From: Bacteroidales bacterium
GTDB lineage: Bacteria; Bacteroidota; Bacteroidia; Bacteroidales; FEN-979
DNA: 64,000 nucleotides
Assembly: GCA_023229525.1 (NCBI GenBank)
Contig: JALNZC010000016.1
Span: forward strand, 1 to 64,000
Direction: 5' to 3'
Of the stretch, positions 25,062 to 34,415 are shown in pieces. The notes under the pieces are model-generated. The model did no database searches. It was not told the origin of the DNA and saw nothing but the letters and a program-made list of their open reading frames with translations. A program made the position numbers and the translations under genes. Each line of letters starts with the position of its first letter. Within the stretch, counting starts at the first letter, position 1.

Positions 25062-25092
25062 GTTGACCTGTCTTCTCTTTTCCCTATTTTTG
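25062..25092 (+). promoter_or_regulatory. Promoter of the LOG-family gene
   Basis: GTTG (25062-25065), a 19-base spacer and TATTTTTG (25085-25092) match the TTTG-N19-TAnnTTTG pattern with one mismatch. The leader would be about 80 bases. Confidence 0.55.
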
Positions 25093-25178
25093 ATCCTTAT
25101 TTGTTTGTGTTTGTGTTTATGATGTTTGATTTGTTATCCCCACATTCGGAAACTTAACTTAAACGCTCAGCTTTTATT

Positions 25179-25889
25179 ATGGAACCATCAGATTTTGGCT
25201 ACATTAAGGAATCCATTCAACCGAAAACCTGGTCGGAAACAATCAGTTTTGACACTTGGGAAATTTTCAAGGTAATGTCAGAAATGGTGGAAGGTTTCGA
25301 AAAACTCGGCAAGATCGGGCCATGTGTTTCCGTTTTCGGGTCAGCACGCACTAAAGAGAGCTCACGATATTATAAACTAACCGAGGAGATTGCCTATCTC
25401 CTGACCAAAGCAGGATTCGGCATCATCACGGGCGGTGGTCCTGGAATCATGGAAGCTGGCAATAAAGGCGCACATTTTGCGGGTGGAAAATCGGTCGGAT
25501 TAAACATAAACCTTCCCTTTGAACAAAACCCAAATCCGTTTATCGACCGGACAAAACTTCTCAACTTTAATTTTTTCTATGTTCGTAAGACCATGTTCAT
25601 GCGATATTCGATGGGATTCGTGGCTATGCCCGGTGGGTTTGGCACCCTCGATGAACTCACCGAGGCCATTACCTTGATTCAAACCCATAAACTGGTGAGA
25701 TTCCCCATTGTTTTAGTGGTAAAAGAATATTGGGAAGGACTAATAAACTGGCTCAAAAACACAGTAATTGTAGAGCAAAACATTAAAGCTGAAGACCTGG
25801 AAATATTCAAAGTGGTGGATACTGCTGAAGAAGTTGTAAAAGTGATCACCGAGTTTTACAAAACATATGCCCTGAAACCCAACTTCTGA
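25179..25889 (+). CDS. LOG family (TIGR00730) Rossmann-fold protein, putative nucleotide 5'-monophosphate phosphoribohydrolase
   Basis: A 236-residue protein with the two family signatures: GGGPGIMEAGNKGA and PGGFGTLDELTEA, which form the nucleotide-binding pocket. Members release the base from cytokinin or purine/pyrimidine ribotides; in bacteria they probably act in nucleotide salvage or housekeeping cleavage. The first 55 residues form an extra N-terminal segment that short LOG proteins lack. It has its own promoter and lies 43 bases before rsfS, though rsfS also has a -7 box. Confidence 0.88.
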   Translation: MEPSDFGYIKESIQPKTWSETISFDTWEIFKVMSEMVEGFEKLGKIGPCVSVFGSARTKESSRYYKLTEEIAYLLTKAGFGIITGGGPGIMEAGNKGAHFAGGKSVGLNINLPFEQNPNPFIDRTKLLNFNFFYVRKTMFMRYSMGFVAMPGGFGTLDELTEAITLIQTHKLVRFPIVLVVKEYWEGLINWLKNTVIVEQNIKAEDLEIFKVVDTAEEVVKVITEFYKTYALKPNF

Positions 25890-25907
25890 AAGAAAGGTTT
25901 AATTGAT

Positions 25908-25915
25908 TATTTTTG
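25908..25915 (+). promoter_or_regulatory. -7 box of rsfS-ftsH operon promoter
   Basis: TATTTTTG ends 17 bases before the rsfS ATG; TCTG lies 19 bases upstream as a weak -33 element. Confidence 0.45.
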
Positions 25916-25932
25916 TATCCAAATCTCCCTGA

Positions 25933-26310
25933 ATGCCAAAGAGAAAGACAAAAAGTCCGCAAGAGATTCTTATTGAATCAATTGTTGATGCCATGACCAA
26001 CAAAAGAGCAAAACAGCCTGTCATTCTTGATCTTTCGACATTCAATGGGACAGTTTGTGATGCATTCGTCATCTGTCATGGGACTTCCCGGACACAGGTT
26101 GAAGCAATTGCAGATCATGTAATGGAAGAAGTGAAGAAAAAAACCGGATTGAATTTCTGGCACAAGGAAGGGTTTGAAAATGCGGAATGGATTTTGATCG
26201 ACTATGGCGACGTCGTCGTCCACATTTTTCAGGAAGATAAGCGTAAATTCTATAATCTGGAGCAGTTATGGGCCGATGCAAAGATCACCCGGTTTGACTC
26301 ACCGGATTAG
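25933..26310 (+). CDS. rsfS: Ribosomal silencing factor RsfS (Iojap family)
   Basis: A 125-residue Iojap/RsfS protein that binds ribosomal protein L14 and blocks subunit joining during starvation. Recognisable are ILDLSTFNGTVCDAFVICHG, SRTQVEAIADHVMEEVK, GFENAEWILIDYGDVVVHIF and the C-terminal FYNLEQLWADA. The conserved Asp of the DAFVICHG strand and the WILIDYGDVVVHIF strand are typical. It starts a phylum-typical operon with ftsH 33 bases downstream. Confidence 0.94.
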   Translation: MPKRKTKSPQEILIESIVDAMTNKRAKQPVILDLSTFNGTVCDAFVICHGTSRTQVEAIADHVMEEVKKKTGLNFWHKEGFENAEWILIDYGDVVVHIFQEDKRKFYNLEQLWADAKITRFDSPD

Positions 26311-26343
26311 ACACACTTAACGTATTAATCGGAATCAGACAGA

Positions 26344-28428
26344 ATGGCAGAAAAAGGAAAGAATTTCATACCTCCGAAAGGCAAAAGGCCTAAATTTAGT
26401 TTTTACTGGATTTATGCCATTTTAGCCATTGTTTTCATAGCGATCCAGTACTTTAATTATACCAACCCTGTTAAAGAAGTTACCTGGCCACGACTTGAAG
26501 AGATGTTGCTAAAACAGGATGTTGACAAGATTGTTATTGTAAATAAGGAAAAAGCAGAAGTATATATCAAGAAAACAAAGCTGTTGAGTGATACTGCTTA
26601 TAAGGATTTTACAAAACGCAGTTTTGGTTCATCCGCCATCGGTAATAATCCTCAATTTTTTTATCAGATCGGCTCAGAGGAAATTTTTCATGGATTACTC
26701 AAGGATACCCGCGATTCTGCGGTGACAAAGATGAGGCGCGACAGTGTCCCTGCTTCAAAAATAATGGAATTCCAGAAACAATATCCCTATCCACCGGGAA
26801 GTGAGACCCGGAAAGATCTTTTTGGAGACATCTTTGGATACTTGTTGCCAATTATCATACTTATTGGCGCCTGGTTCCTTATCATGCGGTTCATGAGTAA
26901 AGGGGGCGGAGGAGGTGGCCAGATATTCAACATCGGCAAATCCAAGGCCCAGCTTTTTGATAAAGATACCAGTGTTAGCGTCACCTTTAACGACGTTGCC
27001 GGCTTGGAAGAAGCTAAAGTTGAAATCATGGAAATCGTTGATTTCCTGAAAAATCCATCGAAATATACAAACCTGGGTGGAAAAATCCCAAAAGGTGCAT
27101 TGTTGGTTGGCCCTCCTGGAACGGGGAAAACATTGCTGGCCAAAGCAGTTGCCGGAGAAGCAAAAGTGCCCTTCTTTTCAATTTCGGGATCCGATTTTGT
27201 TGAGATGTTTGTCGGAGTGGGCGCTTCACGTGTACGTGACCTTTTCCGTCAGGCTAAAGAAAAAGCACCCTGTATTATCTTCATCGATGAAATTGATGCT
27301 ATTGGCCGTGCCAGGGGGCGCAATGCCATCACCGGAGCAAACGATGAGCGTGAAAATACATTGAATCAGTTACTTACCGAAATGGACGGCTTTGGTACAA
27401 ATGCGGGAGTCATCATTCTGGCTGCCACAAACCGTGCCGATATCCTCGACCGGGCATTAATGCGTGCGGGCCGGTTTGACCGACAGATTCATGTGGAACT
27501 CCCGGACCTGGAAGAGCGTAAAGCGATTTTCAAGGTTCACCTGAAACCACTAAAGCTTGATTCCGGGCTCGACGTTGATTTTCTGGCTAAACAGACACCT
27601 GGATTTTCCGGCGCCGATATTGCAAACGTTTGTAACGAGTCGGCACTGATCGCTGCCCGTAAAAATAAAATCATCATTGAAAAACAGGATTTTCTTGATG
27701 CCATTGATCGTATCATCGGCGGGTTGGAAAAGCGGAATAAAATCATCTCGATTCACGAAAAGAAAGTGATTGCTTACCATGAATCAGGACATGCTTCGGT
27801 GAGCTGGTTACTCCAATATGCACATCCATTGGTAAAAGTAACCATCGTCCCCCGTGGAAAAGCATTGGGCGCTGCATGGTACCTTCCCGAAGAAAGACAA
27901 ATCACGACCTACGAACAAATGTTTGATGAGATTACTTCTGCGGTCGGAGGCCGGGCATCCGAGGAGATTTTCTTTGGGAAAGTCTCGACCGGAGCGCTTA
28001 ACGATCTCGAAAAGGTTACTAAACAAGCCTATGCAATGGTTGTTTATTTTGGTCTGAATAAAGCCATCGGTAATATCAGTTATTATGATTCTACCGGACA
28101 AAATGAATATGCATTCCAGAAGCCCTATAGTGAAAAAACTGCGGAAACTATCGATCACGAAGTGCGGGCCATTGTGGAAGAAGCCTATGAACGCGCCAAG
28201 AAATTACTCACTGAGAACAAGGAAAAACTTGAACGGTTAGCCAGTCTGTTACTCGAGCGGGAAGTTATATTCCGCGAAGATCTTGAAGAGATTTTCGGCA
28301 AACGGCCTTGGGAAACTGAGGAAGAAAAAAAATTGTTTTCGGTAACGGTTGAAGAGCCTAAAATCCTGCCTGGAACAAATCCTGATGGGCCAGCTAATCC
28401 TGATCCCACTCAAAAAAAATTAAGCTGA
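26344..28428 (+). CDS. ftsH: ATP-dependent zinc metalloprotease FtsH
   Basis: A 694-residue membrane AAA+ protease for membrane-protein quality control and regulated proteolysis. Two membrane helices (about residues 20-40 and 165-190) flank a periplasmic domain. AAA motifs follow: Walker A GPPGTGKT, Walker B IIFIDEIDAIG, and the second region of homology ATNRADILDRALMRAGRFDR. The zinc site is HESGH (around residue 480), where most members have HEAGH. The Gly-rich linker GGGGGGQ after helix 2 and the acidic, Pro-rich tail are usual for Bacteroidota. It is followed 9 bases later by the LUD gene. Confidence 0.97.
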   Translation: MAEKGKNFIPPKGKRPKFSFYWIYAILAIVFIAIQYFNYTNPVKEVTWPRLEEMLLKQDVDKIVIVNKEKAEVYIKKTKLLSDTAYKDFTKRSFGSSAIGNNPQFFYQIGSEEIFHGLLKDTRDSAVTKMRRDSVPASKIMEFQKQYPYPPGSETRKDLFGDIFGYLLPIIILIGAWFLIMRFMSKGGGGGGQIFNIGKSKAQLFDKDTSVSVTFNDVAGLEEAKVEIMEIVDFLKNPSKYTNLGGKIPKGALLVGPPGTGKTLLAKAVAGEAKVPFFSISGSDFVEMFVGVGASRVRDLFRQAKEKAPCIIFIDEIDAIGRARGRNAITGANDERENTLNQLLTEMDGFGTNAGVIILAATNRADILDRALMRAGRFDRQIHVELPDLEERKAIFKVHLKPLKLDSGLDVDFLAKQTPGFSGADIANVCNESALIAARKNKIIIEKQDFLDAIDRIIGGLEKRNKIISIHEKKVIAYHESGHASVSWLLQYAHPLVKVTIVPRGKALGAAWYLPEERQITTYEQMFDEITSAVGGRASEEIFFGKVSTGALNDLEKVTKQAYAMVVYFGLNKAIGNISYYDSTGQNEYAFQKPYSEKTAETIDHEVRAIVEEAYERAKKLLTENKEKLERLASLLLEREVIFREDLEEIFGKRPWETEEEKKLFSVTVEEPKILPGTNPDGPANPDPTQKKLS

Positions 28429-28437
28429 CCCCACACC

Positions 28438-29094
28438 ATGGAAGAAAGCACCGCCAGGGAGAAAATTCTTAAAAAAGTCAGGGATGCCCTGATAGAAAAA
28501 ACGGAAGCCCCCTACCCCATTGTCGATCAGGAAATTTCTGTGTATAAAGAGCTCACGGAACCCCTGGATATCACTTTTGCAGAAGCTTTGGTCAAAGCTG
28601 CGGGAAAGTTTGTTTATTGTGAAAGTGAAGATGAGTTCATTGGGAACCTGAAATCGTTTATCCTTGAAAAAGACTGGGGTGTCCTTTTCTGCAAAGACCC
28701 GAAAATCCAACATTTACTCAAGCAAGGTGGTGTTCCTTATGAATCCCACAATGAAACTTTTCTGGAAGCTCGTATTGGAATAACCCGTTGCGAATACCTC
28801 ATCGCAAGGTTAGGGACAGTGATGGTTTCTACCCGATTAAGTCCGGGACGAAAAATAACAGTCTATCCTGAGATCCATTTGATCCTGGGATATACCTGTC
28901 AGCTGGTTCCTGATCTGAAACAGGCCTTGGTTAACATCAAGAAAAAGTATAAAGATCATTACCCATCCATGGTTTCACTAATCACTGGTCCGAGTAGAAC
29001 GGCCGATATCGAGAAAACTCTGGTGATGGGAGCTCATGGTCCCAAAGAATTTTATGTTTTTTTAATTGATGACGCCCGGTCCGTCAATCTATAA
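28438..29094 (+). CDS. LUD-domain (LutC/YkgG-like) protein
   Basis: A 218-residue protein whose C-terminal two thirds fit the LUD domain seen in lactate-utilisation protein LutC: ARIGITRCEYLIARLGTVMVS, then PEIHLILGYTCQLVPDL and SLITGPSRTADIEKTLVMGAHG. The last segment (GPSRTADIE...GAHGP) is the most diagnostic. No lutA, lutB or lactate genes are near. In this phylum the gene sits between ftsH and cdsA, so a lactate role is doubtful and the function remains open. Its tight spacing (9 bases both sides) suggests co-translation with ftsH and cdsA. Confidence 0.87.
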   Translation: MEESTAREKILKKVRDALIEKTEAPYPIVDQEISVYKELTEPLDITFAEALVKAAGKFVYCESEDEFIGNLKSFILEKDWGVLFCKDPKIQHLLKQGGVPYESHNETFLEARIGITRCEYLIARLGTVMVSTRLSPGRKITVYPEIHLILGYTCQLVPDLKQALVNIKKKYKDHYPSMVSLITGPSRTADIEKTLVMGAHGPKEFYVFLIDDARSVNL

Positions 29095-29102
29095 TATTTC
29101 CG

Positions 29103-29951
29103 ATGAGTAATTTCTGGATGCGTACGATTACTGGATTATCTATGGTATTTATCCTTCTTGCTTCTCTGTATTTCAGTGGATGGATTTTTGCCGGGATATT
29201 TCTTTTTATTGTAATCCTTGGTCTTTGGGAATTCTATGGACTTATTACCAGCGAAACATGTCAACCTCAGAAATATTATGGCACTTTAGCCGGAACAATT
29301 TTGTACATCGTAAGTACTTTGGTGTATTTCAGGCTATACGGTCTTATTGACAAATTATGGATTATCTTCATCCCATTTCTTCTCCTGATCCCATTATTCT
29401 TTCTCACCTTCATCAGTGAGATATACCGGAAAAAATCCAATCCGCTGATAAACATTGCCACAACCGCACTTGGTTTTTTATACATCGCGTTGCCCCTCTC
29501 ATTCCTCAATGCATTCAGTGGCCCGGATGTCATTCGGATTCACGGGTTACCCGTTATTTTGGTCGGATATTTTTCCCTCACCTGGATTTATGATACAGGC
29601 GCCTATTTATATGGGAAACAGTTCGGAAAACATAAATTTTTTGAACGGATTTCACCTAAAAAAACCTGGGAAGGTACAATTGCCGGAGTAGCCATAACCT
29701 ATCTTGCAGCTTCAGGGTTTTTATTCCTGGTCAAGGGGATCATTGCTGTTGACTGGTTGGTATTGGCTACATTGGTTATAATTTTCGGTACCCATGGCGA
29801 TCTGGTCGAATCACTAATAAAACGCAGTTTGAATATCAAGGATTCGGGAAAGATACTTCCCGGTCATGGAGGTATATTAGATCGATTTGATACTATTTTA
29901 CTTTCAGCTCCTTTTGTATTTTTGTATTTTTTTTTACGAAACACCTTTTAA
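29103..29951 (+). CDS. cdsA: Phosphatidate cytidylyltransferase (CDP-diglyceride synthase)
   Basis: A 282-residue polytopic inner-membrane enzyme that makes CDP-diacylglycerol from phosphatidate and CTP. About eight membrane helices are visible. The C-terminal signature is complete: KRSLNIKDSGKILPGHGG followed by ILDRFD (about residues 240-265), with the upstream SPKKTWEGTIAG. It overlaps nothing but sits 8 bases after the LUD gene and 3 bases before psd. Together the last two give consecutive steps leading to phosphatidylethanolamine; the intervening phosphatidylserine synthase is not here. Confidence 0.96.
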   Translation: MSNFWMRTITGLSMVFILLASLYFSGWIFAGIFLFIVILGLWEFYGLITSETCQPQKYYGTLAGTILYIVSTLVYFRLYGLIDKLWIIFIPFLLLIPLFFLTFISEIYRKKSNPLINIATTALGFLYIALPLSFLNAFSGPDVIRIHGLPVILVGYFSLTWIYDTGAYLYGKQFGKHKFFERISPKKTWEGTIAGVAITYLAASGFLFLVKGIIAVDWLVLATLVIIFGTHGDLVESLIKRSLNIKDSGKILPGHGGILDRFDTILLSAPFVFLYFFLRNTF

Positions 29952-29954
29952 CGG

Positions 29955-30614
29955 ATGACCATTCACAAAGAAGGATATAAGACAATCATTATCGTCTTTC
30001 TATTCGTTACTGCAGTATTATTGGCATTCAATCATATCTTTCCTTTGCAAACATGGCTCCACTGGGTGCTTTACGCATCAGGACTCTGGTTTTTCATTAT
30101 GATTGTTCGCTTTTTCCGTTCCCCGATCCGGACCACCAATACCGGTGAGAACGTCATTTTATGTCCTGCAGATGGGAAAATAGTAGTAATAGAGCGGACC
30201 ATCGAACCCGAGTATCTAAAAGATGAGCGAATACAGGTCTCCATTTTCATGTCGGCTACCAACGTTCATGTTAACTGGTTTCCTATTGGCGGAGAAATAG
30301 TTTATTATTATTACCATCCGGGATTGCATATGGTGGCATTTAATCCCAAAGCCTCACTGGAGAATGAAAGAGCCACCACAGTAATTGAAACATCCGACAA
30401 AAGGAAAATCCTGGTACGCCAGATCGCAGGGGCCATGGCCCGGAGAATTAAATGTTATCCAAAGGTTGGCGAACCTGTTACCCAGGGTGAAGAGCTTGGA
30501 TTTATCAAATTCGGATCGCGTGTCGATCTTTTCCTGCCGGTCGACACTAAACTTGAGATTTCTTTGAATCAAAAAGTCACCGGGAAACAAACCATCATCG
30601 GCCGGTTGGCCTGA
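29955..30614 (+). CDS. psd: Phosphatidylserine decarboxylase proenzyme, short form
   Basis: A 219-residue protein of the short PSD family found in Bacteroidota and archaea. Two N-terminal membrane helices (residues about 10-50) are followed by the soluble domain: CPADGKIVVIE, VSIFMSATNVHVNWFPIGG, and ENERATTVIE. The self-cleavage site is expected in KFGSRVDLFLP, between Gly and Ser, generating the pyruvoyl group. It decarboxylates phosphatidylserine to phosphatidylethanolamine in the inner membrane. It ends 1 base before the convergent stop of the DUF2461 gene, with no terminator visible between them. Confidence 0.93.
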   Translation: MTIHKEGYKTIIIVFLFVTAVLLAFNHIFPLQTWLHWVLYASGLWFFIMIVRFFRSPIRTTNTGENVILCPADGKIVVIERTIEPEYLKDERIQVSIFMSATNVHVNWFPIGGEIVYYYYHPGLHMVAFNPKASLENERATTVIETSDKRKILVRQIAGAMARRIKCYPKVGEPVTQGEELGFIKFGSRVDLFLPVDTKLEISLNQKVTGKQTIIGRLA

Positions 30615-30615
30615 T

Positions 30616-31275
30616 TCAGTCTTCAAGCGCCCTGCGTAAAAACCGGTTAAAGGGCTGTATTGTCTGAAAGACCTTTAATACCAATTCATTAAAATCTTCC
30701 TTGTAAATGCTTGCTTGACTTAGCGGGTAAGACAGGATAAAATGCTTGTTTTTCAAAAGGTCTATCTCCGGAAAATCTTTGGGGAAATCTTTGGGAGCTA
30801 ATTTTGCCTTATCTATTTTGTCCAATCCCTGAAAATATTTTTTCAGCTTTTTATCATCCAATATTGTCTGGAATTCAGCGACATTATAATAAATCTCCTT
30901 GCGTATTTTTTTCAGGGCATCGGGTTCGGGCATATAAACACCGGCAGAAAGGAATGATTCATCGGGCTGAAGGTGAATATAGTATCCCGGTCCAAAGCTT
31001 TTCCGTCCGGAGGGCGTAATCCATGCCCCCATATTTATTTTATAGGGTGATTTATCCTTGGAAAAACGTATATCGCGAAAAATCCGGAACATACAGTCTT
31101 TCGCTTCCACAAAGCGGACGGCCGGATCATATTTGGCTATCCCGGGAATGACAGTAGTGACAAAAGATTCGACTTCTATTTTTGCCTCCTCATAAAGGGT
31201 TTTATGCTGCTGAAACCATTGACGATCGTTATTTTCCTTCAGCCGCTCTAAAAAATCAAATACGTTTTTTTTCAT
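30616..31275 (-). CDS. DUF2461 (TIGR02453) family protein
   Basis: A 219-residue cytoplasmic protein of unknown function. The N-terminal signature FDFLERLKENNDRQWFQQHK and the central MFRIFRDIRFSKDKSPYK, followed by GPGYYIHLQPDESFLSAGVY, identify the family. No enzymatic residues are established. The ATG at 31275 fits the family start better than the one at 31302. A consensus -7 box (TATCTTTG) at 31362-31355 on this strand gives a leader of roughly 75 bases. Its stop codon is 1 base from that of psd. Confidence 0.9.
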   Translation of the reverse strand: MKKNVFDFLERLKENNDRQWFQQHKTLYEEAKIEVESFVTTVIPGIAKYDPAVRFVEAKDCMFRIFRDIRFSKDKSPYKINMGAWITPSGRKSFGPGYYIHLQPDESFLSAGVYMPEPDALKKIRKEIYYNVAEFQTILDDKKLKKYFQGLDKIDKAKLAPKDFPKDFPEIDLLKNKHFILSYPLSQASIYKEDFNELVLKVFQTIQPFNRFLRRALED

Positions 31276-31354
31276 CTGTGAATTTTTTAATGAATTGAAC
31301 ATAATGACTTCCTCTTTGCTCGCGGACGAGTGGACATGTGAGCAAATGGAAGAA

Positions 31355-31362
31355 CAAAGATA
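31355..31362 (-). promoter_or_regulatory. -7 box of DUF2461 gene promoter
   Basis: TATCTTTG on the minus strand is the full consensus -7 box, 79 bases before the ATG at 31275. No TTTG is found 19 bases upstream. Confidence 0.5.
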
Positions 31363-31443
31363 GTAAAGTGAAAGAAATGTTAATAAAAACAGAAAGAAAG
31401 GGTATTACCTTTTGACGGTTTACCGGATAAAGGATAAAAAAAG

Positions 31444-32259
31444 ATGAGAACACTTATCATGACAGGAATATTGTTCTTTTTTGCTGCTGTCAGGAGTTAT
31501 TCTATCGGAGAAAGGGTAGTGGCAGGTGGCAGATCAGTTGCCATGGGTGGATGTTCAGTGTCGGTAGTCGACTTTTGGTCTGTCAGCAACAACCCGGCAG
31601 GAACAGCATGGCTAAAGACAATATCCACCGGCATTTACTTTGAAAACCGGTTTTTAATAAAGACGCTGCTTTATGAAGAATTGGGGTTCGTATTGCCTGT
31701 AAAAGCAGGAACTTTTGGGTTCGTTCTATCCCATAGTGGAATTGCGCGTTTTAGCGAAATCAAAGCTGGAATAAGTTATGCAAGGAAATTCGGAAATTAT
31801 TTTTCGGTGGGAATTTCAGTAGATTACCTGCGTTTGAATCTACCGGATGAATATGGTGGTAAAAATCTGATTTCCTGTGAATTCGGATTGATGTATATTC
31901 CAAACAAACGACTCAATCTGGGAATTCATATTGTAAACCCGGTCCCCATTAAAATCACAACCCATCCGGTTGAACTTTTACCGACCACTGTTTGTCTCGG
32001 AGTTACCTATCATTTTTCAGATACCTTTCTGGTTACCATTGAAGCAGAAAAGGATTTGATTCATCTCCCGGTTTTTCGCGTTGGGGCGGAATATCATTTT
32101 GCGTCATCAGTATATGCACGGTTGGGAGTTTCAACCAACCCTGCAAAATTTGCTTTTGGGTTCGGATTGGAATTCGGCCATTTTAAAATAGACCTGGCAT
32201 CAGAGTACCACCAGGTTTTGGGTTTCAGTCCTTCAGGTTCAATAAACTATTGTTTTTAA
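31444..32259 (+). CDS. PorV/PorQ-like outer-membrane protein
   Basis: A 271-residue protein with a signal peptide (MRTLIMTGILFFFAAVRSYS). The segment GGRSVAMGGCSVSVVDFWSVSNNPAG resembles the N-terminal plug region of PorV/PorQ and FadL-type barrels. The rest is made of alternating amphipathic strands and ends in GSINYCF, a terminal-Phe barrel pattern. PorV carries T9SS cargo to the cell surface; PorQ is structural. This copy is shorter than PorV (about 390) and is better called PorQ-like or simply a barrel protein. It is 21 bases upstream of an HHH/outer-membrane protein, so the two are probably co-expressed and may work together. Confidence 0.68.
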   Translation: MRTLIMTGILFFFAAVRSYSIGERVVAGGRSVAMGGCSVSVVDFWSVSNNPAGTAWLKTISTGIYFENRFLIKTLLYEELGFVLPVKAGTFGFVLSHSGIARFSEIKAGISYARKFGNYFSVGISVDYLRLNLPDEYGGKNLISCEFGLMYIPNKRLNLGIHIVNPVPIKITTHPVELLPTTVCLGVTYHFSDTFLVTIEAEKDLIHLPVFRVGAEYHFASSVYARLGVSTNPAKFAFGFGLEFGHFKIDLASEYHQVLGFSPSGSINYCF

Positions 32260-32280
32260 CTCCAGGTCAATCAGAAACCG

Positions 32281-34371
32281 ATGAAGGGAATTTTCAATCT
32301 TTTTTTTCCATGGATCATTTTGCTTTTCTTGTCGTTGACGGGGTTTGGTCAGACTGAAAACATCGAGGATGCAATTGAAAAAAGCGCAGAACTGGTTGAA
32401 TCCGATCATGATTTCTCCAACATCATAGAAGACCTCAACGACCTGTCAAAAAAGCCGGTGAACCTCAACAAAGCCACTGAAGAAAACATCAGTGAGATTC
32501 CATTTTTGTCTCCGGTACAAAGAAAAGCACTGTTTGAATATATTCAATCTTACGGAGAAATGTTCTCGATCTATGAATTAGCAACCATTCCGGGACTGGA
32601 TTCCAACACGATCCTTAAAATTCAACCCTATATCATTATCGCACCAGTACAAAAAATCCCGTCACCTACACCGGGAAATCTGGTGAGGTTTGGACATCAT
32701 GATCTGTTATTGCGTTATGGTCAGATTTTTCCAAAATCCGAAGGTTATAGGGTTGACGATTCGATTAAGACAGAAAAACCGGGATCGTTTTATCCGGGAG
32801 GTCCGCAGCGCTATTACTTTCGTTATACTTATCTCTGGTTCGATAAAATAAAAATCGGTTTTGCCGGAGAAAAAGACCCGGGAGAACAATTTTTTGCCGG
32901 AGCTCAATCTTCCGGTATGGATTTTTATACGGGTTATCTTTCACTCAATAATATCGGGATATTGAGAAATCTTGTTATCGGGAATTTCCGGGCTTCTTAT
33001 GGGCAGGGGCTAACCTTAGGATCGGGGCTCTCGATAGGTTCGATGCCCAGTTTTATGTTGACGGGTAATCAGACCCGGGGAATCAAGCCAAGTCTGAGTA
33101 TGAATGAAGGAAATTATTTCCGGGGTGCTGCTGCGACCATTAAGATTAATCATGTTGAATGCAGCGGATTTATATCATACCATCCCCGTGATGCGACAGT
33201 TGCAAGTTTTGATAGCCTTGAATCGACAGTTGGAGAGATCAGCTCATTCATAAATACAGGATATCATCGCACCGCGACGGAGCAGGCAAAAAAAAACGTG
33301 ATCACTGAACTTGTATACGGTGGAAACATCAGTTTCAGCATGTCGCCAAGAGCCAATCTTGGTTTCAAATTTGGCATTACGGGAATATCTTGTCGATATA
33401 GCGCTCCGCTTGCTCCGACCATTCATCCCTATAATCAATTTGGGTTTTGTGGCGATCGGAATAGCAACGTCGGTATTGATGTTCAATTTCGATACAGATA
33501 TTATTATTTTTTTGGAGAGATCAGTAGGAGCAACAATAGCGAAATGGCCTGGCTCGCGGGCGCCAACCTTACTCCCGATCCGCGCATGGGAGTGACCATT
33601 ATTTATAGGAATTATGAGCCCCGGTATCAGAATTTATTTTCCAATGCCTTTGGACAAAATAGTCTGAATGCCAATGAGCGGGGCTTTTATATTGCCATGA
33701 ACGCGGTTTTACATTCCCGGGTCACGTTATCGGGTTATATGGATTTTTTCACTTTTCCATGGTTGCGGTATCGTACCGACACGCCTACCCGCGGCCAGGA
33801 GTATGGTTTTATCATCGCTCTGCAGGTCGCAAAAAATGTGTTGATGAACTTCCGGTATTACCAAAAAAATATAAAAAGAAATCAGACTGCTGATCCTGAT
33901 ACTGTGGTCCACAAGCTCACGGATTATTTCACCAAAGATTACCGGTTCAATATCGAATGGGAACCGGTTCAGCAGGTTTTGTTGAAAAGCCGGATAGAAT
34001 TTAAGGAGACCAGGGAAGGAACCGGCAAAAAGCCGATGGGTTTTTTGCTCTATCAAGATGCCCGGCTAAAATTCAGGAAATGGCCATTAACGGTGACGAT
34101 GCGGTATGCGTTGTTTGATATTCCTGATTACGATTCCAGGATTTATGTTTATGAGCCTGAAGTCTTATATGGTTATTCAGTCCCTTCCTATGAGGGTAAA
34201 GGAATGCGTTTTTGTATGGTGCTTCATACCGTTATCGGGCACTGTTTTAATGTATGGCTTAGGGGTGGATGGACTTATTATAATGGCCGAAATAGCATTG
34301 GGACTGGTCTGGATCAGATACCGGGGAATAATCGTTATGAATTAACCGGTCAGTTGATGGTCAGATTATGA
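32281..34371 (+). CDS. Exported helix-hairpin-helix protein with large beta-rich (outer-membrane-like) domain
   Basis: A 696-residue protein with a signal peptide ending near FGQ (residue 24). Residues about 45-125 contain a ComEA-like tandem helix-hairpin-helix: KPVNLNKATEENISEIPFL, then SYGEMFSIYELATIPGLDSN. The remaining 560 residues are aromatic-rich alternating strands (RYYFRYTYLWFDKIKIGFAGE; NVWLRGGWTYYNGRNS) and end RYELTGQLMVRL, which suits a large outer-membrane barrel. HHH modules bind DNA non-specifically, so a DNA-uptake link is possible but unproven; in this phylum the architecture is recurrent without known function. It pairs with the upstream PorQ-like gene and ends at a terminator. 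Confidence 0.8.
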   Translation: MKGIFNLFFPWIILLFLSLTGFGQTENIEDAIEKSAELVESDHDFSNIIEDLNDLSKKPVNLNKATEENISEIPFLSPVQRKALFEYIQSYGEMFSIYELATIPGLDSNTILKIQPYIIIAPVQKIPSPTPGNLVRFGHHDLLLRYGQIFPKSEGYRVDDSIKTEKPGSFYPGGPQRYYFRYTYLWFDKIKIGFAGEKDPGEQFFAGAQSSGMDFYTGYLSLNNIGILRNLVIGNFRASYGQGLTLGSGLSIGSMPSFMLTGNQTRGIKPSLSMNEGNYFRGAAATIKINHVECSGFISYHPRDATVASFDSLESTVGEISSFINTGYHRTATEQAKKNVITELVYGGNISFSMSPRANLGFKFGITGISCRYSAPLAPTIHPYNQFGFCGDRNSNVGIDVQFRYRYYYFFGEISRSNNSEMAWLAGANLTPDPRMGVTIIYRNYEPRYQNLFSNAFGQNSLNANERGFYIAMNAVLHSRVTLSGYMDFFTFPWLRYRTDTPTRGQEYGFIIALQVAKNVLMNFRYYQKNIKRNQTADPDTVVHKLTDYFTKDYRFNIEWEPVQQVLLKSRIEFKETREGTGKKPMGFLLYQDARLKFRKWPLTVTMRYALFDIPDYDSRIYVYEPEVLYGYSVPSYEGKGMRFCMVLHTVIGHCFNVWLRGGWTYYNGRNSIGTGLDQIPGNNRYELTGQLMVRL

Positions 34372-34373
34372 AA

Positions 34374-34398
34374 AAAGGGAGCATGGTTCGCTCCCTTT
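34374..34398. terminator. Bidirectional terminator between the HHH and DUF4252 genes
   Basis: A 9-bp stem AAAGGGAGC / GCTCCCTTT with a 7-base loop begins 3 bases after the plus-strand stop; A-rich sequence precedes it. It could serve the convergent DUF4252 gene too. Confidence 0.65.
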
Positions 34399-34415
34399 CC
34401 AGAATAATGCAGCTA

